In this document: piece by piece, positions 11,651 to 23,040 of the stretch | How the letters are laid out: the number at the start of each line of letters is the position of its first letter | Position numbering within the stretch: position 1 is the stretch's first letter | Assembly: GCA_015680685.1 (NCBI GenBank) | Contig: MNCI01004529.1 | Span: 139,256 to 203,255 of the forward strand | DNA: 64,000 nt | From: Gnetum montanum | Taxonomy: Eukaryota; Streptophyta; Gnetopsida; Gnetales; Gnetaceae | Direction of reading: 5' to 3' | Translations under genes and position numbers: made by a program | The notes under the pieces: model-generated | Databases searched by the model: none | What the model was told of the DNA's origin: nothing | Seen by the model: only the letters and a program-made list of their open reading frames with translations

Positions 11651-13140
11651 CTAAGTTCTAGACATTGTTACATCATTTATGAAACTTTTCCTTCTAGGGC
11701 CATGTGTATTTACAAACCTAATAGCCCAAAAAAAAAGCATTTGGTTAACACATAATAAGTCAAACCTTTCCATGAGCCCAAGCAAGCTAGTGTAATCAAT
11801 AACTCATCGAATGAAAAATCATGCTTAATTTTTCTAATCTCTTCCTTTCAACTTAGTCGTGGGGGAGATGGCCATCCATGCTAACCTATTGAATGGCTCC
11901 ATAGTTTTCCTATTTTGTTTTATACTTTTTTTATTTTTATACCATTTTTATTTTACACTTTGTTATTTTTTCAAATTTTTTTGACAACATCATTCATATG
12001 TTTTATTTTTCTTGAATATTTTATAATTTCTTTTATATTTTTCCTTATTTTGATGTGAACTTTTTTTTTCTTCTAATAAAAGTGCTTTATTACCAACAAG
12101 ACTTAGTGATGATGTGGCTAGTTACTAATGGTGGTTTATACCTAATGTTTTTGATTGCTAATTTCTAGTTTCTATTTTTAAATTTTGATGACCAATAACT
12201 AAGACAAGTTTCTTTTTCATGGTACAAGCAATGAGTCCACATCGTCCATCTATCTACCAACTCTATGGTTTCCCTAATTTTGGAAATATGAGGTTTCTTT
12301 TTCACTAATAAAACTTTAATGAACTTGTGACCTTATAGTTTCCAAACTTGGGAAAGATTCAAAGGTTTGAAAAGGGTGTGACTTCAAGGGCATTCAATAC
12401 TCTTTCTTTCTTTCTACTTGCTTGAGTGCATGTGTGTTTTCATGGATTTCTTATCATTATGTTGTGAACAATAATAGAAAGTTAAATTAGTCTTTGCATG
12501 GTGTGGTTCTCATCAAAAATTCATAAAAAACATAAAATGTTCAAAACAAACATGATGGAAATTCAAAGCATACCCCTTAGACAAAATAAATAGGCTACAA
12601 GCAGTGTTTATGGAACTCAAAAGACATGTTACCCATGCTTGAAGGTCCCCTCTAACTAAGGTCCTTTCTCACTTCCTACTTCTCTTTTCTTCCCAAAAAA
12701 GGAATGGTGGTTCTCCATGGAAGCATTCTTGTGTCTCAAGGATGTGGACTAGTCCTAGAGTGACGATGCAAAGTCATTGAAGATGGTTGGTTTTGGTCTA
12801 GACTAAAGTTAGACTTTATCAGGTCATTTAACCATGAAATTCACAAGGGGCTTCATGTGACCATGATTGGGACATCCATTCCATTCTCTATCTCATCCAT
12901 CAATGGTCTCCATAACTCACGTCACTGATGGTTTTCATGTTTTTGTTTAATGTCTTAATTTGACATGTTGAAATTCTTAGGTAGATTCTTTTAGTTTTAG
13001 TCCTCAACTTTTTATAACCATTAATCAACTAAAGGGCCCATAGACTCCTTAGTTAAGGTTATGCAACGACAGAGAGGACATAAGCCTACTATGGGGAGGA
13101 CCCACTTGCATAGCTCTTAGTTGGGATAGTTAAGGTCCTT
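11651..13140 (+). other. Long 3' noncoding region of copy F
   Basis: No open frame is supported over about 1.5 kb. The sequence matches the reverse complement of the tract between pol and the 3' LTR in B: cttagtcgtgggggagatgg near 11854 equals the inverted phrase at 36215-36235, and tctttgcatggtgtggttct near 12490 equals 35645-35665. It is therefore element sequence. Athila elements can carry an env-like frame here, but none is visible. Bases 11920-12080 are T-rich low complexity. Confidence 0.65.
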
Positions 13141-13899
13141 ATCCTTAGACATTTTGGTAATCAAATATTTTGCATTCCCCATTGGTTGCATCCAACTGTG
13201 TGCTCCTTAAGGCATTTTTCCAATAATTCTTCATCTTTTATGCACTCTCAAAGCCTCTTCATGTATTTCATTGTGTTTTTAGCTTTTTGGACTTCTTATA
13301 ATTTTTGAATTTTGACTTGGTCAATGATGGTCAATAGCTATGTTGACTAGGCTTAGTCGATGCAACTGACTACGTCAACTAGGCCCCATCAATGAGGGCT
13401 AGTAAATGCAAAGAAAAAATTCTATAAATAGCACTCACAACTTAGGAATTTTTTGCCATTTGCCTCAAAAATAAGGGGAGCTTTTGCAAAGTTTCAGAGC
13501 CTAAAACCTTCTAGAGCTCATAACTTTCAAATTTTTTGTTTGATTTACTTTGTTCTTCAGCCTTGCAGCTTCTGAAGGTACGCTTTATGTCATGGGGACC
13601 ACAAACCTTAGGTTTTTGATAGAAATTTTTAAAGAATTTTTCTAACTCCCTCATGAGTTTAATAAATAAAATCATATTAAATCATCAACGTGTGAGAGTT
13701 AAATCCTTTTTGACACACTTCTGTAACCTATCTAATTAGATAATAATAAGATAATATTAAAATAATCAAACAGGCCATGATCACAACTTAGCCAAGTGTA
13801 ACTAACCCAAGAGATAAGGTATTCCAAATGTTTCAAAGTTACACATTAAGTGTGAATCCTTGGTCATGTTATGATTACAAATGACACCTAAACTAAAAC
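13141..13899. other. Unassigned tract with LTR-promoter-like stretch
   Basis: A TATA-like tataaata lies at 13423-13430, preceded by gtcgatgc and ggccccatcaatg motifs reminiscent of the U3 ends of A and E. This could be a very diverged LTR, either the 3' LTR of F or the 5' LTR of E. No clear terminal TGATGA, purine tract or primer site was found, so it is left unassigned. Confidence 0.3.
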
Positions 13900-14039
13900 A
13901 CCTATAGGAAGGAGGACCATCTCAACCAAGGGACAAATGACCAAGAGTTGGAAGGGAGTAGCAAGAGCAAGCTCAAGAGTAGGTAGTAGAAACTCATATA
14001 ATGAAACCTCTTCGGGAGGAGCCCAAAGTGGAATCTATC

Positions 14040-14690
14040 TAACAGATTCCCAAGGAAGTTTCCATAACAAAAAAATCCCTTGGAGATGAGGCACTAGAAC
14101 TAGTGCTAAGACTTGAAGTTACATTAACTCAAGCCTACCTTAATCATATTAAGCCTTGTGGCATCTAACATTTAGTTCTCCAAGAATTCAATTTTGAACA
14201 ATTCTTGAAAGATGCTCCACTAGAAGTCAAGATGCAATTGTAGAACTCTTCCATGTGATCAATCATCATTTCCAGTGAGGAGTGGTACATGGAAGAGACA
14301 TATCACTTCTAGAATAGTAGGTAAGCAAGAGCCACTGTGAAGATCAAGGACATTCAGGTGTCATACTCAATGGAAGCTATTACATAGGCTCTTGTGTTGC
14401 CTAATATTAGAACAAATCTAGTAAAGATCTCTATAAAAGTAGACTTGAAGGCAAAGAAGGAGTGGGCCAAACAATGCTATGGAGTGGACTGTAAGAAGTA
14501 TGGTGCACTCACCCCAACGGAGCATGTATATTTCAAGATAGCAACCTATCACTTCAATCAAAGAGTGAGGCCTAATAAGGTGACTACTAGGAACTATAGA
14601 ATGTAGTAAAGACATTTTATGTTGAAAGCAAACTTTTTGTTGCTTGGTTTATCAACGTGAAGGAGCTATTTCAAGTAATTCCCTATCTTT
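14040..14690 (+). pseudogene. Unrecognised ORF of element E, 5' part
   Basis: A frame from about 14040 gives readable but stop-broken protein. Examples are LELVLRLEVTLTQAYLNHI, EFNFEQFLKDAPLEVKMQL, SSEEWYMEETYHF and then an open stretch containing KKEWAKQCYGVDCKKYGALT and YFKIATYHFNQRVRPNK (14394-14606). After a shift near 14600 a second frame gives VVKTFYVESKLFVAWFINV and ELFQVIPYLWD up to the insertion point at 14695. It has a mixed charge and no membrane segment or zinc motif. I do not recognise the family. It lies where gag-pol would be in this element family. It could be a captured host gene fragment or a family-specific accessory ORF. Confidence 0.5.
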
Positions 14691-14695
14691 GGGAT
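14691..14695. other. Target site duplication of element A, left copy (gggat)
   Basis: gggat directly precedes TGATGAG and recurs directly after the right LTR at 20485-20489. Five bases is the normal duplication length for Ty3/gypsy integration. Confidence 0.85.
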
Positions 14696-15571
14696 TGATG
14701 AGTGGCGAGGTACCCCTACACTCAACCATACGAATATGAGTGTTCACGCATGATCTAGTCGAACTCCATGGACAAGCTAGTTGTGGTATCTGATAGCTAC
14801 ATGTTGATTGCAGTTCGCTATCTTTCCACCTGGACTAGTATTTGCTTTGTCACATATGGTTTAGTCCAAAGTGAGGCGTATGATGTGATCCTAAACTAGT
14901 GCTACTCCTAGAGACAATGGAAAATAATCTTGATTAAACTAATAAGCAATAGGAAATGAATTCTAAGCTAGCCTAAGTGTGATGAGCATCCATTCCTTAA
15001 TCATGCATACACATCTTGGATCTCGTGCATGACTACTACTGGGATTACCAAGCGTAGATCCTAGGTACGCTACTGGGTTACCAAGTAGTCACACTTAAAT
15101 GCTTGTGATTAAGTCGTACTCATTCCGTAGTTAATAACAAGAATAGTAAATGATAGTAAAGAAATATTAACTAAGAAAATAATAAAGAACAATAACAATT
15201 AAATAATTAAAACTAAGTGAATGCTGCAATGATGAAGTAATCTCGATCTTTATTTCTAATCATGTGCGCGTCCAAGTACATCACACTCGAATAAAGATGC
15301 TATACAATTACAAGCATCACACTGCAGGCATGTACTTGGCAAAATAATCTAACTCCTATAGAAACAAACTATAAGGGCTTCACTACAACTACTCAAAAGA
15401 TCCTAGGTGTGACCGAGGGCCACTTATTTATAGGCTAAAATAGGCTCTGCGTAAATGGGGCCACGTCGACGCATGGAGGGATGCATCGAGGGGGCCGCAT
15501 CGACATGGCCATGTATATGGGGCCCCATATACGTAGCCTAGTCAATGCATCGACTTCTTAGCGCTTCATCA
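14696..15571 (-). repeat. 3' LTR of element A
   Basis: 876 bases, tgatgagtggcgagg to cttcatca on the + strand. It is bordered outside by the target duplication and inside by the purine tract at 15572. Its U3 end contains the perfect palindrome gtatatggggccccatatac at 15513-15532 and several gcatcgac motifs. Confidence 0.9.
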
Positions 15572-15584
15572 TACCCCCATGACT
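15572..15584 (-). other. Polypurine tract of element A
   Basis: tacccccatgact on the + strand, i.e. a G-rich plus-strand primer tract on the - strand, abuts the 3' LTR. Confidence 0.8.
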
Positions 15585-17466
15585 AAATAACAACTCATCC
15601 TTGAGTTAAGGAAAGTGAGGAATAAACAAAATTGAATACATAGTGGATAGGTATGGGATTATTGACTGACTAGAAATTTATTCATGGTGCAGTGGAGAAT
15701 TAAACAAAATTTGGACACAGACACAAAAGACAAAACTTGTGGAACTCATGAGGTTCTTGGTAGTGGTGACTCCTCCATGGGTGCCTTTCCTTTGTCCTGT
15801 GCATCAGGCTTTTGAGATTGATACCATTGAAGAAGCACTTGACGTTTCTCCTCTTCTATTTGAGGATTATGAGCCATCCATGTTGATGTTCCAATGTTTA
15901 ATGAAGTTGGCACTTTTCATGGACACGGTAGCTGTAGGAACACTTGTTTGGCCTTGACATGCCATGCTGCAAATAGCTGTCATTCCTCTTCATAGGCTCG
16001 GGCCCTGACCTTTCCTCCCTTTTCCTGGATAAATTATGCAGTAATAGGAGTTTCATGATGGATGCTGAATGATTGCCTTCTACTCTGCATGTTCTGCATG
16101 AGGTCCTTGGCCTCTGCCTCCCCCAGGTCGTTTGATGGCACCTTGAGAAGGTCCTCCTTGTTGTCTTCTTTTAGGGGCCATCTATAATCACACAAGGATC
16201 AATTGTTAGTAAGGTTATGGAAAAAAGTTCAATGATTTCATACCTTAATCATTGCCTTTAATAAATGTTGCATTCTTTACTTAGTGTGATTTTAGAGTTA
16301 GAAATTTTTCAAGGAAGTTGCCCTAAAAGTTTAATGTCAAACCTAGTTTTGAGGAACGTTTGATAAAATAATGACAAAGGAAAGAATAGATTTAGCAATG
16401 AAATACTCGAAGGGTGTAAGATGTTGTGGTGGTGTGCAACAAGTACAAATTACAAAATTCACACAAGTGGGTCCTCCCCAAAGCAGGTTCCAACCTATAT
16501 GCCCTTGCGTAGCCACACCTTAAGATGTTCGTAGGCACTAGAAGGGTTAAATGTAATCTATACTGATGCAACAAAACACACACATGTTGATACCATCGTG
16601 ATGAGGTATGAATTCAATGTTATACAAGATACAATTCACAAATACATGAATAGTGAGATGGAATGAATCGGAGAAGGGATTGCAGAGATTGGGATGTGAG
16701 GTAACTGACTCAAGGCATAATAAATCTTGAGTGTAGGGCATGATTAATGTGTCATTAGCCCATTGTTCCAAAATCAAGACCAAGTCCATTCCTCCAATCA
16801 GTGACATCGCATCATTTCATCCAATGATGGACAACCATAAGAGCACCATGACAGCAAGGCATACGATCACTTGGCATTTTGTGTAAGGGAGGAGTGACTT
16901 GGAATTTCATTGCGGTATACTTTTTGTTTAGCCACTTTGGCACACTCTCTTTTCCATCTCTTCTCTTGCTCTCTTTTTTTTTGTTGGGTGTCTTTAATAC
17001 TCTTACTCCCATTTTTCGTTAGATCTACAAGGATCTTAGTACAACCAAGCTGCATGATAGCACCTACAGATGTCACCAAAGAGAATCCACAAGTTCCCTT
17101 GATGTCACACCCTAGTCATTCCCTCTTAGTCTATCATTTTTTCACTTTGGGCATAATGAGGACAAAATTACTTTTAAGTTTCATGATGACAAGAATATCA
17201 TCATACCCAGAGTAGAACCTCTTATTAATAGAATGGTTGGATGGATGTGGTGGGTTCACTATCCAAATAATTAATCACCTGAGACTTGATAGCATAAAAC
17301 AACACCTCAACCAATGAGTCACATGAGTGTTTTATTCATAGATGAGATTACTCACAAAAAGATAAAAAAACAAAAAGATAAAACAATAAATAAAAAGGTG
17401 AAAAACTAGAAAACAAAAAGTTGAAAAATTTGAAGAAATAGAAAAACATTTATTAATCCTGTGTTG
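15585..17466 (-). other. 3' noncoding region of element A
   Basis: About 1.9 kb between the gag stop and the purine tract holds no supported gene. An open frame on the + strand at 15739-15957 has no recognisable content. The block at 16467-16487 is conserved in the 3' regions of B, C, D and F. Much of 16330-17330 recurs in element C (45577-46586), showing that this is a family trait. Confidence 0.65.
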
Positions 17467-19460
17467 TTAGAATGGAGGATACCCCCCATAACTAAAAGGT
17501 TGAGCATGGCTAGAATTAATAAATGGAAGGTGGGGATCCTTGCATGTTGAAAATATTGGGGCCTGGTCATACTTACCCCATTGGGGTTCACACACTTGAT
17601 TAGAGTTGACATAGTTGGGCAAGTTATAAGATGTGGTTAATTTATAAGGAGTTGACCCACTATGGTACTTGTGACCGTAAGATGGTATGCAAGGATCAAC
17701 ATGTCTCCCCATGTGGCAATATTCATTGGTCCCCATGGTTGTTGGAGTATTGACTGGTGGCCTTGATAAGGTAACATGAGGCGTTGGGTTCGAAGAAGAA
17801 GATGCACCACAGTGTTGGATTTGTGCTGATTTGGTGGATACAATGGTTTCTAAACTGTGGTGTCCCTTTCGACGGTCATGTCTAAAGAAGGAACACCTTC
17901 GATGTTGGGAAGGACCTCCATTGCTATTGATAGTAGTAGCATAAGTAACATTTGTGGGTTGGTGTTGTGGTGTGAAATATTCTGGCATAGCTGGTGGTGA
18001 TGTAGAAGGGGATGAAGTATGAGAATATTGAGGTTGAGAAGAAGTGTAAGGCACATGAGGTGGTGATCTTGTTGGAGAGGACATGGGTGGATAGTACTCA
18101 GGAGAATGATAATGATAAGGTGAGGTAGAGGATGTTGATCCTGTTGGAGAAATAGGGTGTTGAACATAATAAGCATTTGACGTTGGGACATATGAATGGT
18201 ATGATTTGGTTGGTGGTGGCCTCCCCCACGACTAAGGTTTTTGCCACTGTGGTTGAACCTGATATTTTTGTATGAAATCTAGATGTAACATTCCTCTCCA
18301 ATGCTCATGTAAATGTGACAAAACTGGACATTGGCCTTTGGGTTGATCATACAGATAGACGTTACATTGATATGTGAAATTGGTAGTTGAGTTCTTATTC
18401 TTATTATCTTCTACCCTTTGTTTCGATTGTTGCATGGTGTCCTGTCATGTTTCTCGATTTGGCATAGTTCTTCCTCTAATAATGTTGGCATATTCTCCAC
18501 ATCTTTCATGTACCCAGTTCGTCATCTTATTAATCTTTGCCTCAACTTCATCTAGTGATTGTAAGATTGGCAAAGATGATTCCACCTCCTTGAAGTGAGT
18601 TAATTTCTCCTCTTCATGATCATGGACCCTTTTTAAGTTGAGATTTTGGTTCTGTTGAGAATTTTCAACATTCTCCCATTTAGTTATTTCTCCTTCTTCT
18701 TTTGCTATCTCCTTAATAAGCTCTTGGAGTTGATGGGTTCATAGCTCATATAGTTGACCTTGGGTGTACATCCCTAGGGTCTCCCTTGTTTCATTATGGA
18801 TTCCATCTACGATATGGTACATTAGCCTCTCCTCGGAGAACCCATGGCCTGGGCAGTTGTTTAAGAGTGCATAATATCTTTCTAAGGCCATGTCCAAGGG
18901 TTCATGTTGTTCTTGTTTCCATTCTTGGATTTGTCTCCTCAAGGGTAACACTCTCGCATAGGTTTGATATCTTTTATTAAAAATTTCTATCATTGTCGGC
19001 CAAAGTCAAAGTGATTTTGGTTTTAACGACTTATACCATACTTTTTCTTGGCCAATGAGTATCAGAGGAAAGAGCTTAAGTTTTTTCCATCCATTATAAA
19101 TATTGTTCCATGTACAGGCATCGTAGAAGGCTCATAACTATTGTTGCAGATCTAAATCATAGCCTCCTAAAAACTTGGGAAAGTTTTTAAAATCAAGCAC
19201 AGGTAGACAACTTTCCTTACGATGCCTGCAGGCTATTCGAATAGCCTCTTGTATTTCCATTAAGCTTGTAGTGGCTAGTAGGGGTTCATCATCACTACGT
19301 ATGTTATGCAGTTGTGAGTTGGGACAATGTTGTTTGTGTTGATGCTCATAAGAGACACCTACATGAGATTGGGTACTCCAAACTTCATCTTCATTATCAC
19401 ATAATTTGTTGGTCCTCCAATGAGTTGCCCCACTAGTTGTTGCGTTGTCATAGTCCTATG
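17467..19460 (-). pseudogene. gag of element A
   Basis: The - strand reads from about 19460. The N-terminal part is broken by stops and frame changes (PLLATTSLMEIQEAIRIACR). The capsid region MIEIFNKRYQTYA near 18960-18993 and HEPLDMALERYYALLNNCPG follow, and then VDGIHNETRETLGMYTQGQL. A charged linker leads to YQCNVYLYDQPKGQCPVLSH near 18310-18370, the counterpart of the Cys/His motif in B. The tail of over 200 residues is Ser/Pro/Tyr/His-rich and open from 18084 to the stop at 17467-17469. Only a few stops interrupt the last 500 codons. It would form particles packaging its own RNA. Confidence 0.75.
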
Positions 19461-19576
19461 AGAGAAACATTGTTGTGAACCGTGTGTGACTTAATTGAAT
19501 TGAATTTAATTTCTTTTCTAAAGGATATATCGTTAATACTTGTTACAACAATCTTGTATGATATAACTAATCTAAA

Positions 19577-19594
19577 TAACTAGCAATGGTGCCA
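19577..19594 (-). other. Primer binding site of element A
   Basis: On the - strand TGGCACCATTGCTAG, one base inside the 5' LTR, resembles the 3' end complement of plant tRNA-Asp, the primer used by Athila elements. The better preserved sites in D (56063-56080) and C (48891-48908) make the assignment clear. Confidence 0.7.
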
Positions 19595-19595
19595 A

Positions 19596-20484
19596 TGATG
19601 AGTGGCGAGGTACCCCTACACTCAACCATATGAATATGAGCGTTCACACATGATCTAGTCGAACTCCGTGGACAGGCTAGTTGTGGAATCTAGATAGTTA
19701 CATGTTGATCGCAGTTCGCTATCTTCCCACCTGGACTAGTATTTTCTTTATCACGTATGGTTTAGTCCAGAGTGAGGCGTATGATGTGATCCTAAACTAG
19801 TGCTACTCCTAGAGACAATGGAAAATAATCTTGATTAAACTAATAAGCAATAGGAAATGAAGTCTAAGCTAGCCTAAGTGCGATGAGCATCCATTCCTTA
19901 ATCATTCGTACACATCTTAGACCTCGTGCACAACTACTACTGGGATTACCAAGTGTAGATCCTAGGTACGCTCCTGGGTTACCAAGTAGTCACACTTAAA
20001 TGCTCATGATTAAGTCATACTCATTCCGCAGTTAACAACAAGAATAGTAAATGATAGGAAAGAAATATTAACTATGAAATAATAAATAACAATAACAATT
20101 AACAATAAAAATTAAATAATTAAAACTAAGTGAATGCTGCAATGATGAAGTAATCTCGATCTTTATTTTTGGTCATGTGCGCATCCAAGTACGTCACACT
20201 CAAATGAAGGTGCCATACAATTACAAGTATCACATTGTGGGCATGCACTTGGGAAAATAATCTAACTGTTACAGAAACAAAATGCAAGGGCTTCGCTACA
20301 ACTACTCAAAAGATCCTAGGTGTGGCGAAGGGCCACTTATTTATAGGCTAAAATAGGCTTTGCATAAATGAGGCCACGTCGATGCATGGAGGGATGCGTT
20401 GACAGGGTCGTGTCGACGCGGCTGCATATACAGGGCCCCATATACACAACATAGTTGATGCATCGACTACTTAGTGCTTCATCA
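19596..20484 (-). repeat. 5' LTR of element A
   Basis: 889 bases, the partner of 14696-15571. A promoter-like TATAAATA (complement of 20338-20345) lies about 140 bases inside the U3 end. The right border is followed by the gggat duplication at 20485-20489. Confidence 0.9.
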
Positions 20485-20489
20485 GGGAT
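20485..20489. other. Target site duplication of element A, right copy (gggat)
   Basis: Identical to 14691-14695. Removing 14696-20489 rejoins an open reading frame of element E. Confidence 0.85.
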
Positions 20490-20705
20490 GTTCCCACATC
20501 AGCCCACATTCATGGTGTAGCATGGACCATGAACAATCCTTGGAGTAAGGAAGAAAAGATGAAGATACTGTTGGATTCCTTCTGTCTTCCACTAGAGGTT
20601 GCAACTGTTGCAAGACAACCACAACCACCTCAACCACCACATGTGCCTAAAGTAGGAGAAGGTAATTTGAAGCCTCAAGAACCTCCACTACTTGGTACTG
20701 TTTGA
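20490..20705 (+). pseudogene. Unrecognised ORF of element E, 3' part
   Basis: When element A and one copy of its target duplication are removed, the frame from 14690-14695 (Trp-Asp) runs directly into VPTSAHIHGVAWTMNNPWSK and on to a Pro/Gln-rich tail (RQPQPPQPPHVPKVGE) and a TGA stop at 20703-20705. The 72 codons have no internal stop, unlike most of the window. The function is unknown. The open frame across the junction confirms both the insertion border and that this was a coding sequence. Confidence 0.55.
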
Positions 20706-20952
20706 ACTTCTTCCTTATCTTCACACCATTAGAGGAATTATGTTTGTCATTTTTGTCTTGGTGTTTAATTTTGTTGTCCTAAACATCAAAATTTTGTAAT
20801 GATTGTAGTTTTGTATATTCAAGCACGAAGTGTTTGTTCATGTGTGTTGTGCTTATGTATGTTAGTAGTTAGTCAATAATCCCATACCTTTCCAAAATTT
20901 TATAAGAAACTTGTTCCTCCTTTTGTTCACTCGAGGATGAGTTTTCATTCAA
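20706..20952 (+). other. 3' untranslated region of element E
   Basis: T-rich noncoding tract ending in cactcgaggatgagttttca, which resembles the equivalent inverted sequence next to the 3' LTRs of B (34413-34440) and A (15585-15615). No ORF. Confidence 0.6.
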
Positions 20953-20963
20953 TAATGGGGGTA
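20953..20963 (+). other. Polypurine tract of element E
   Basis: taatgggggta lies immediately before TGATGAG at 20964. The same tract, inverted, borders the 3' LTRs of A (15572), B (34400) and D (50625). Confidence 0.8.
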
Positions 20964-21844
20964 TGATGAGTTGCATTTTCTTGAGTCCCATCAACAAGCT
21001 CTCATTGACATAGCCCCATCGATGCAACTTTGTCTATGTGGCCCCATTGACATGGCATTTGATGCATTGTCGTGGCCTCATCAATACAATATCTATTTTT
21101 GCACCAGCTATGTTTATGGAATCTTTGTCATAGTTGTAGTGAAGCTCTTGCAGTTTTGTCATTTGAAAGTTAGAATATTTTTTGGAGTGCCCATAGTAGG
21201 AGTTAAAGAGTGTACAGATCTTTATCCTAGCATTGTTGTGCCTAAGAATAGTAGTGCATGTCACAATAAAGATGAGCTTTCTAATAAATCTTGCAGCACT
21301 TTGAAATAGATTAATTTTTTATTTATGCATTTAATTTTCTATTCAATTTTGATTATTGCTTTAAGTAATTAAGCTAAATTAAGCTAGATTAAATAGCAAT
21401 TAACTAAGCAAACAAGTATTGTCACTTCAAGCATATGCTTGGTGCTTGGTAATCCTAGTAACACTTAACATATAGTAAACTAGTAACATTAAACATGTTC
21501 AGGATGTGTACAACAAGTGGAAATGAATGCTCATGTTAGGATTAGTTAGGTGTAGCTAATTAGAATAAATTAGCAATTTAATTATTTTTTTATTCATTAT
21601 TATTTATCCTTAGGCAATTTAAAATACAAACATAAAAATGACAAAAATCATATGCCTCAATTGTACTTAACCATACCTTTACATTTCACAAGTGTAATTG
21701 GGAAGATAATGATTGCAAAAATTAGTTTCACTTCCTAGAGACCAATGTACTTAGAAGGCTATAAGTCCATAGAATTCGACCAAATTGTGTGTGAATGCTT
21801 AGTGACTTGTATGGTTGGATGTAGGGTCTACTCATTGCTCATCA
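20964..21844 (+). repeat. 3' LTR of element E
   Basis: 881 bases from TGATGA to TCATCA. The start is fixed by the adjacent purine tract. The end (ttgtatggttggatgtaggg, then ctcattgctcatca) is the inverted, mutated form of the tgatgagtggcgaggtaccc head seen in A, B, C and D. Internal phrases such as cttggtaatcctagtaacac match the tacc-aagtg motifs of the other LTRs. The flanking bases at 21845-21849 are cttgg. A matching left duplication is not certain. Confidence 0.75.
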
Positions 21845-23040
21845 CTTGGGTTTTGGATTTTGGTTTCATTATGGAATAAATGCTATTTCCCATGAATTCC
21901 ATATGTTTTTGCTTTTTCCACCCAAAAAGCAATGCCACTTGTGAATTTTTTCCTTTGGAAATGACTATATTTTTAAAATTTTTCAAGAATGTGGGATTAT
22001 TTTCTATAGTTTTCTAGTAAATATACTTTTTAAACCACTCAATTTCACCTTATGGCTAATTCTTTATGGCTATTTCCATCAAGCTGTGTCAAGTGGATTT
22101 TTCATTTTTGGCTATTTCTTAGTGGGACTTTGGTAATTTTTTTATATCATAAATAGTCATGAAGTTTTGATTTTTGATGTTATGGGTGTTTATTTCATGA
22201 TTCAAGGATTCCAATGGATGTGAAATCATTCAATTTGGATGAACAGTTTGTTTTTGGGGAGTGTTTTTGTTTACTCGCATGAAATGGGTTTCTCAGTTAG
22301 GATGACCACAATTAGGTCACTTTTGTAATTTTTTCTAAACATTTAGCTTAGGAATTTTATGTTTTATTGTTATAGGCTTATAGTGCATGGATTTTGTAAT
22401 TCCAACAATGGTGTAATCATCAAATTTTGTTGAGTAAATTTTTTACGAATGTTTCCATTAAGGTTATGCAAAACCAAGATTTTAAGGCTATTATGCATTT
22501 ACCCCTATGAAGATGGACAATGTTGAGACTTTGGAAAATTTTGCCCATCAACATCCCATGATCTTGGGGATAGGCTAAAATGTTGGAAAGGGTTGAGAGG
22601 TGGTTTAGATTAAATTAAAATTTTTTAATTATTTTTCCTTTGTTGTTTACTATGGTCATCCTCTATAGTTTTGATGTTGTTTTGATTTTTCTAAGTATGA
22701 AATTAAGCTTGGAAACTAAAATTTTAATTCTACCCTATCCCTTTCACATTTTGAGTTCCAAAATATCAATTCCATGCTTTTAATTATAAATAGTCATTTT
22801 CAAACTTTTGATTTTAAACTATCATTTTCATTAAGTGTGGACTATTTGATTTGATGTTTTGCCTATGTGTTATTTTACATGTTGAAGTGTTATTTGGGTG
22901 TTGTTTTGCATGTCGAAGTATTATTTGGTTGTGTATGTAGGTTACTATGGTCATGCATTTAGTAATTATAATGTTCTTGATATTATGAAGTCTTAATTTA
23001 GATTTATACAAGGTTATAATAGCTATGTGTTAAATGGTAC
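21845..23040. other. Unassigned AT-rich sequence
   Basis: T-rich DNA with no supported ORF, LTR end or RNA gene. It lies between the 3' LTR of E and the first exon-like sequence of the multi-exon pseudogene and could hold its promoter, but no motif stands out. Confidence 0.5.

Larger units (their letters stand above)
6691..13140 (+). mobile_element. Athila-like Ty3/gypsy retrotransposon F, truncated at both ends
   Basis: The + strand carries, in order, late gag, a Cys/His motif, protease, RT, RNase H, integrase and a long 3' noncoding tract. All can be aligned by eye with element B on the other strand, including a shared noncoding block at 13085-13105. No 5' LTR is present, and no 3' LTR of the TGATGA family could be recognised after 13140. 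Decay is heavier than in B, with stops in every domain and frame changes between protease and RT and within RT and integrase. It is therefore probably one of the older insertions. Confidence 0.8.
14696..20484 (-). mobile_element. Complete gag-only LTR retrotransposon A
   Basis: Two LTRs (14696-15571 and 19596-20484) flank about 4.0 kb of internal sequence read on the - strand. The order is primer site, gag of roughly 660 codons, a 1.9-kb noncoding tract and a purine tract. There is no trace of protease, RT, RNase H or integrase. With a perfect GGGAT duplication the insertion is complete, so the missing pol is not due to truncation. The structure fits the described class of terminal-repeat elements with only gag, which rely on enzymes of relatives. 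About 15 differences, mostly transitions, separate the first 300 bases of the two LTRs. Confidence 0.85.
13900..21844 (+). mobile_element. Non-autonomous Athila-like element E, split by element A
   Basis: The right end is clear: a conserved 3' untranslated phrase (agtcaataatcccatacct near 20870), a purine tract at 20953-20963 and an LTR at 20964-21844. All match the 3' ends of A, B and D. The coding part upstream (14040-14690 plus 20490-20705) is not gag or pol. The left border and 5' LTR are not recognised. Element A sits inside it with a 5-base duplication, so E is older than A. Confidence 0.65.

Noticed and set aside
11651-13140. Env-like gene of Athila in the long 3' region
   Set aside because: No frame, signal peptide or membrane segment can be read in F, B or D at this place.
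13316-13320. cttgg as left target duplication of element E
   Set aside because: It matches 21845-21849, but the following bases (tcaatgatgg) are not a TGATGAG LTR head, so the match may be chance.
17850-18191. Second open frame (113 codons) on the - strand overlapping the tail of A gag
   Set aside because: It is the shifted reading of the Ser/Pro-rich gag tail (poly-Leu/His), a shadow of the repetitive sequence.
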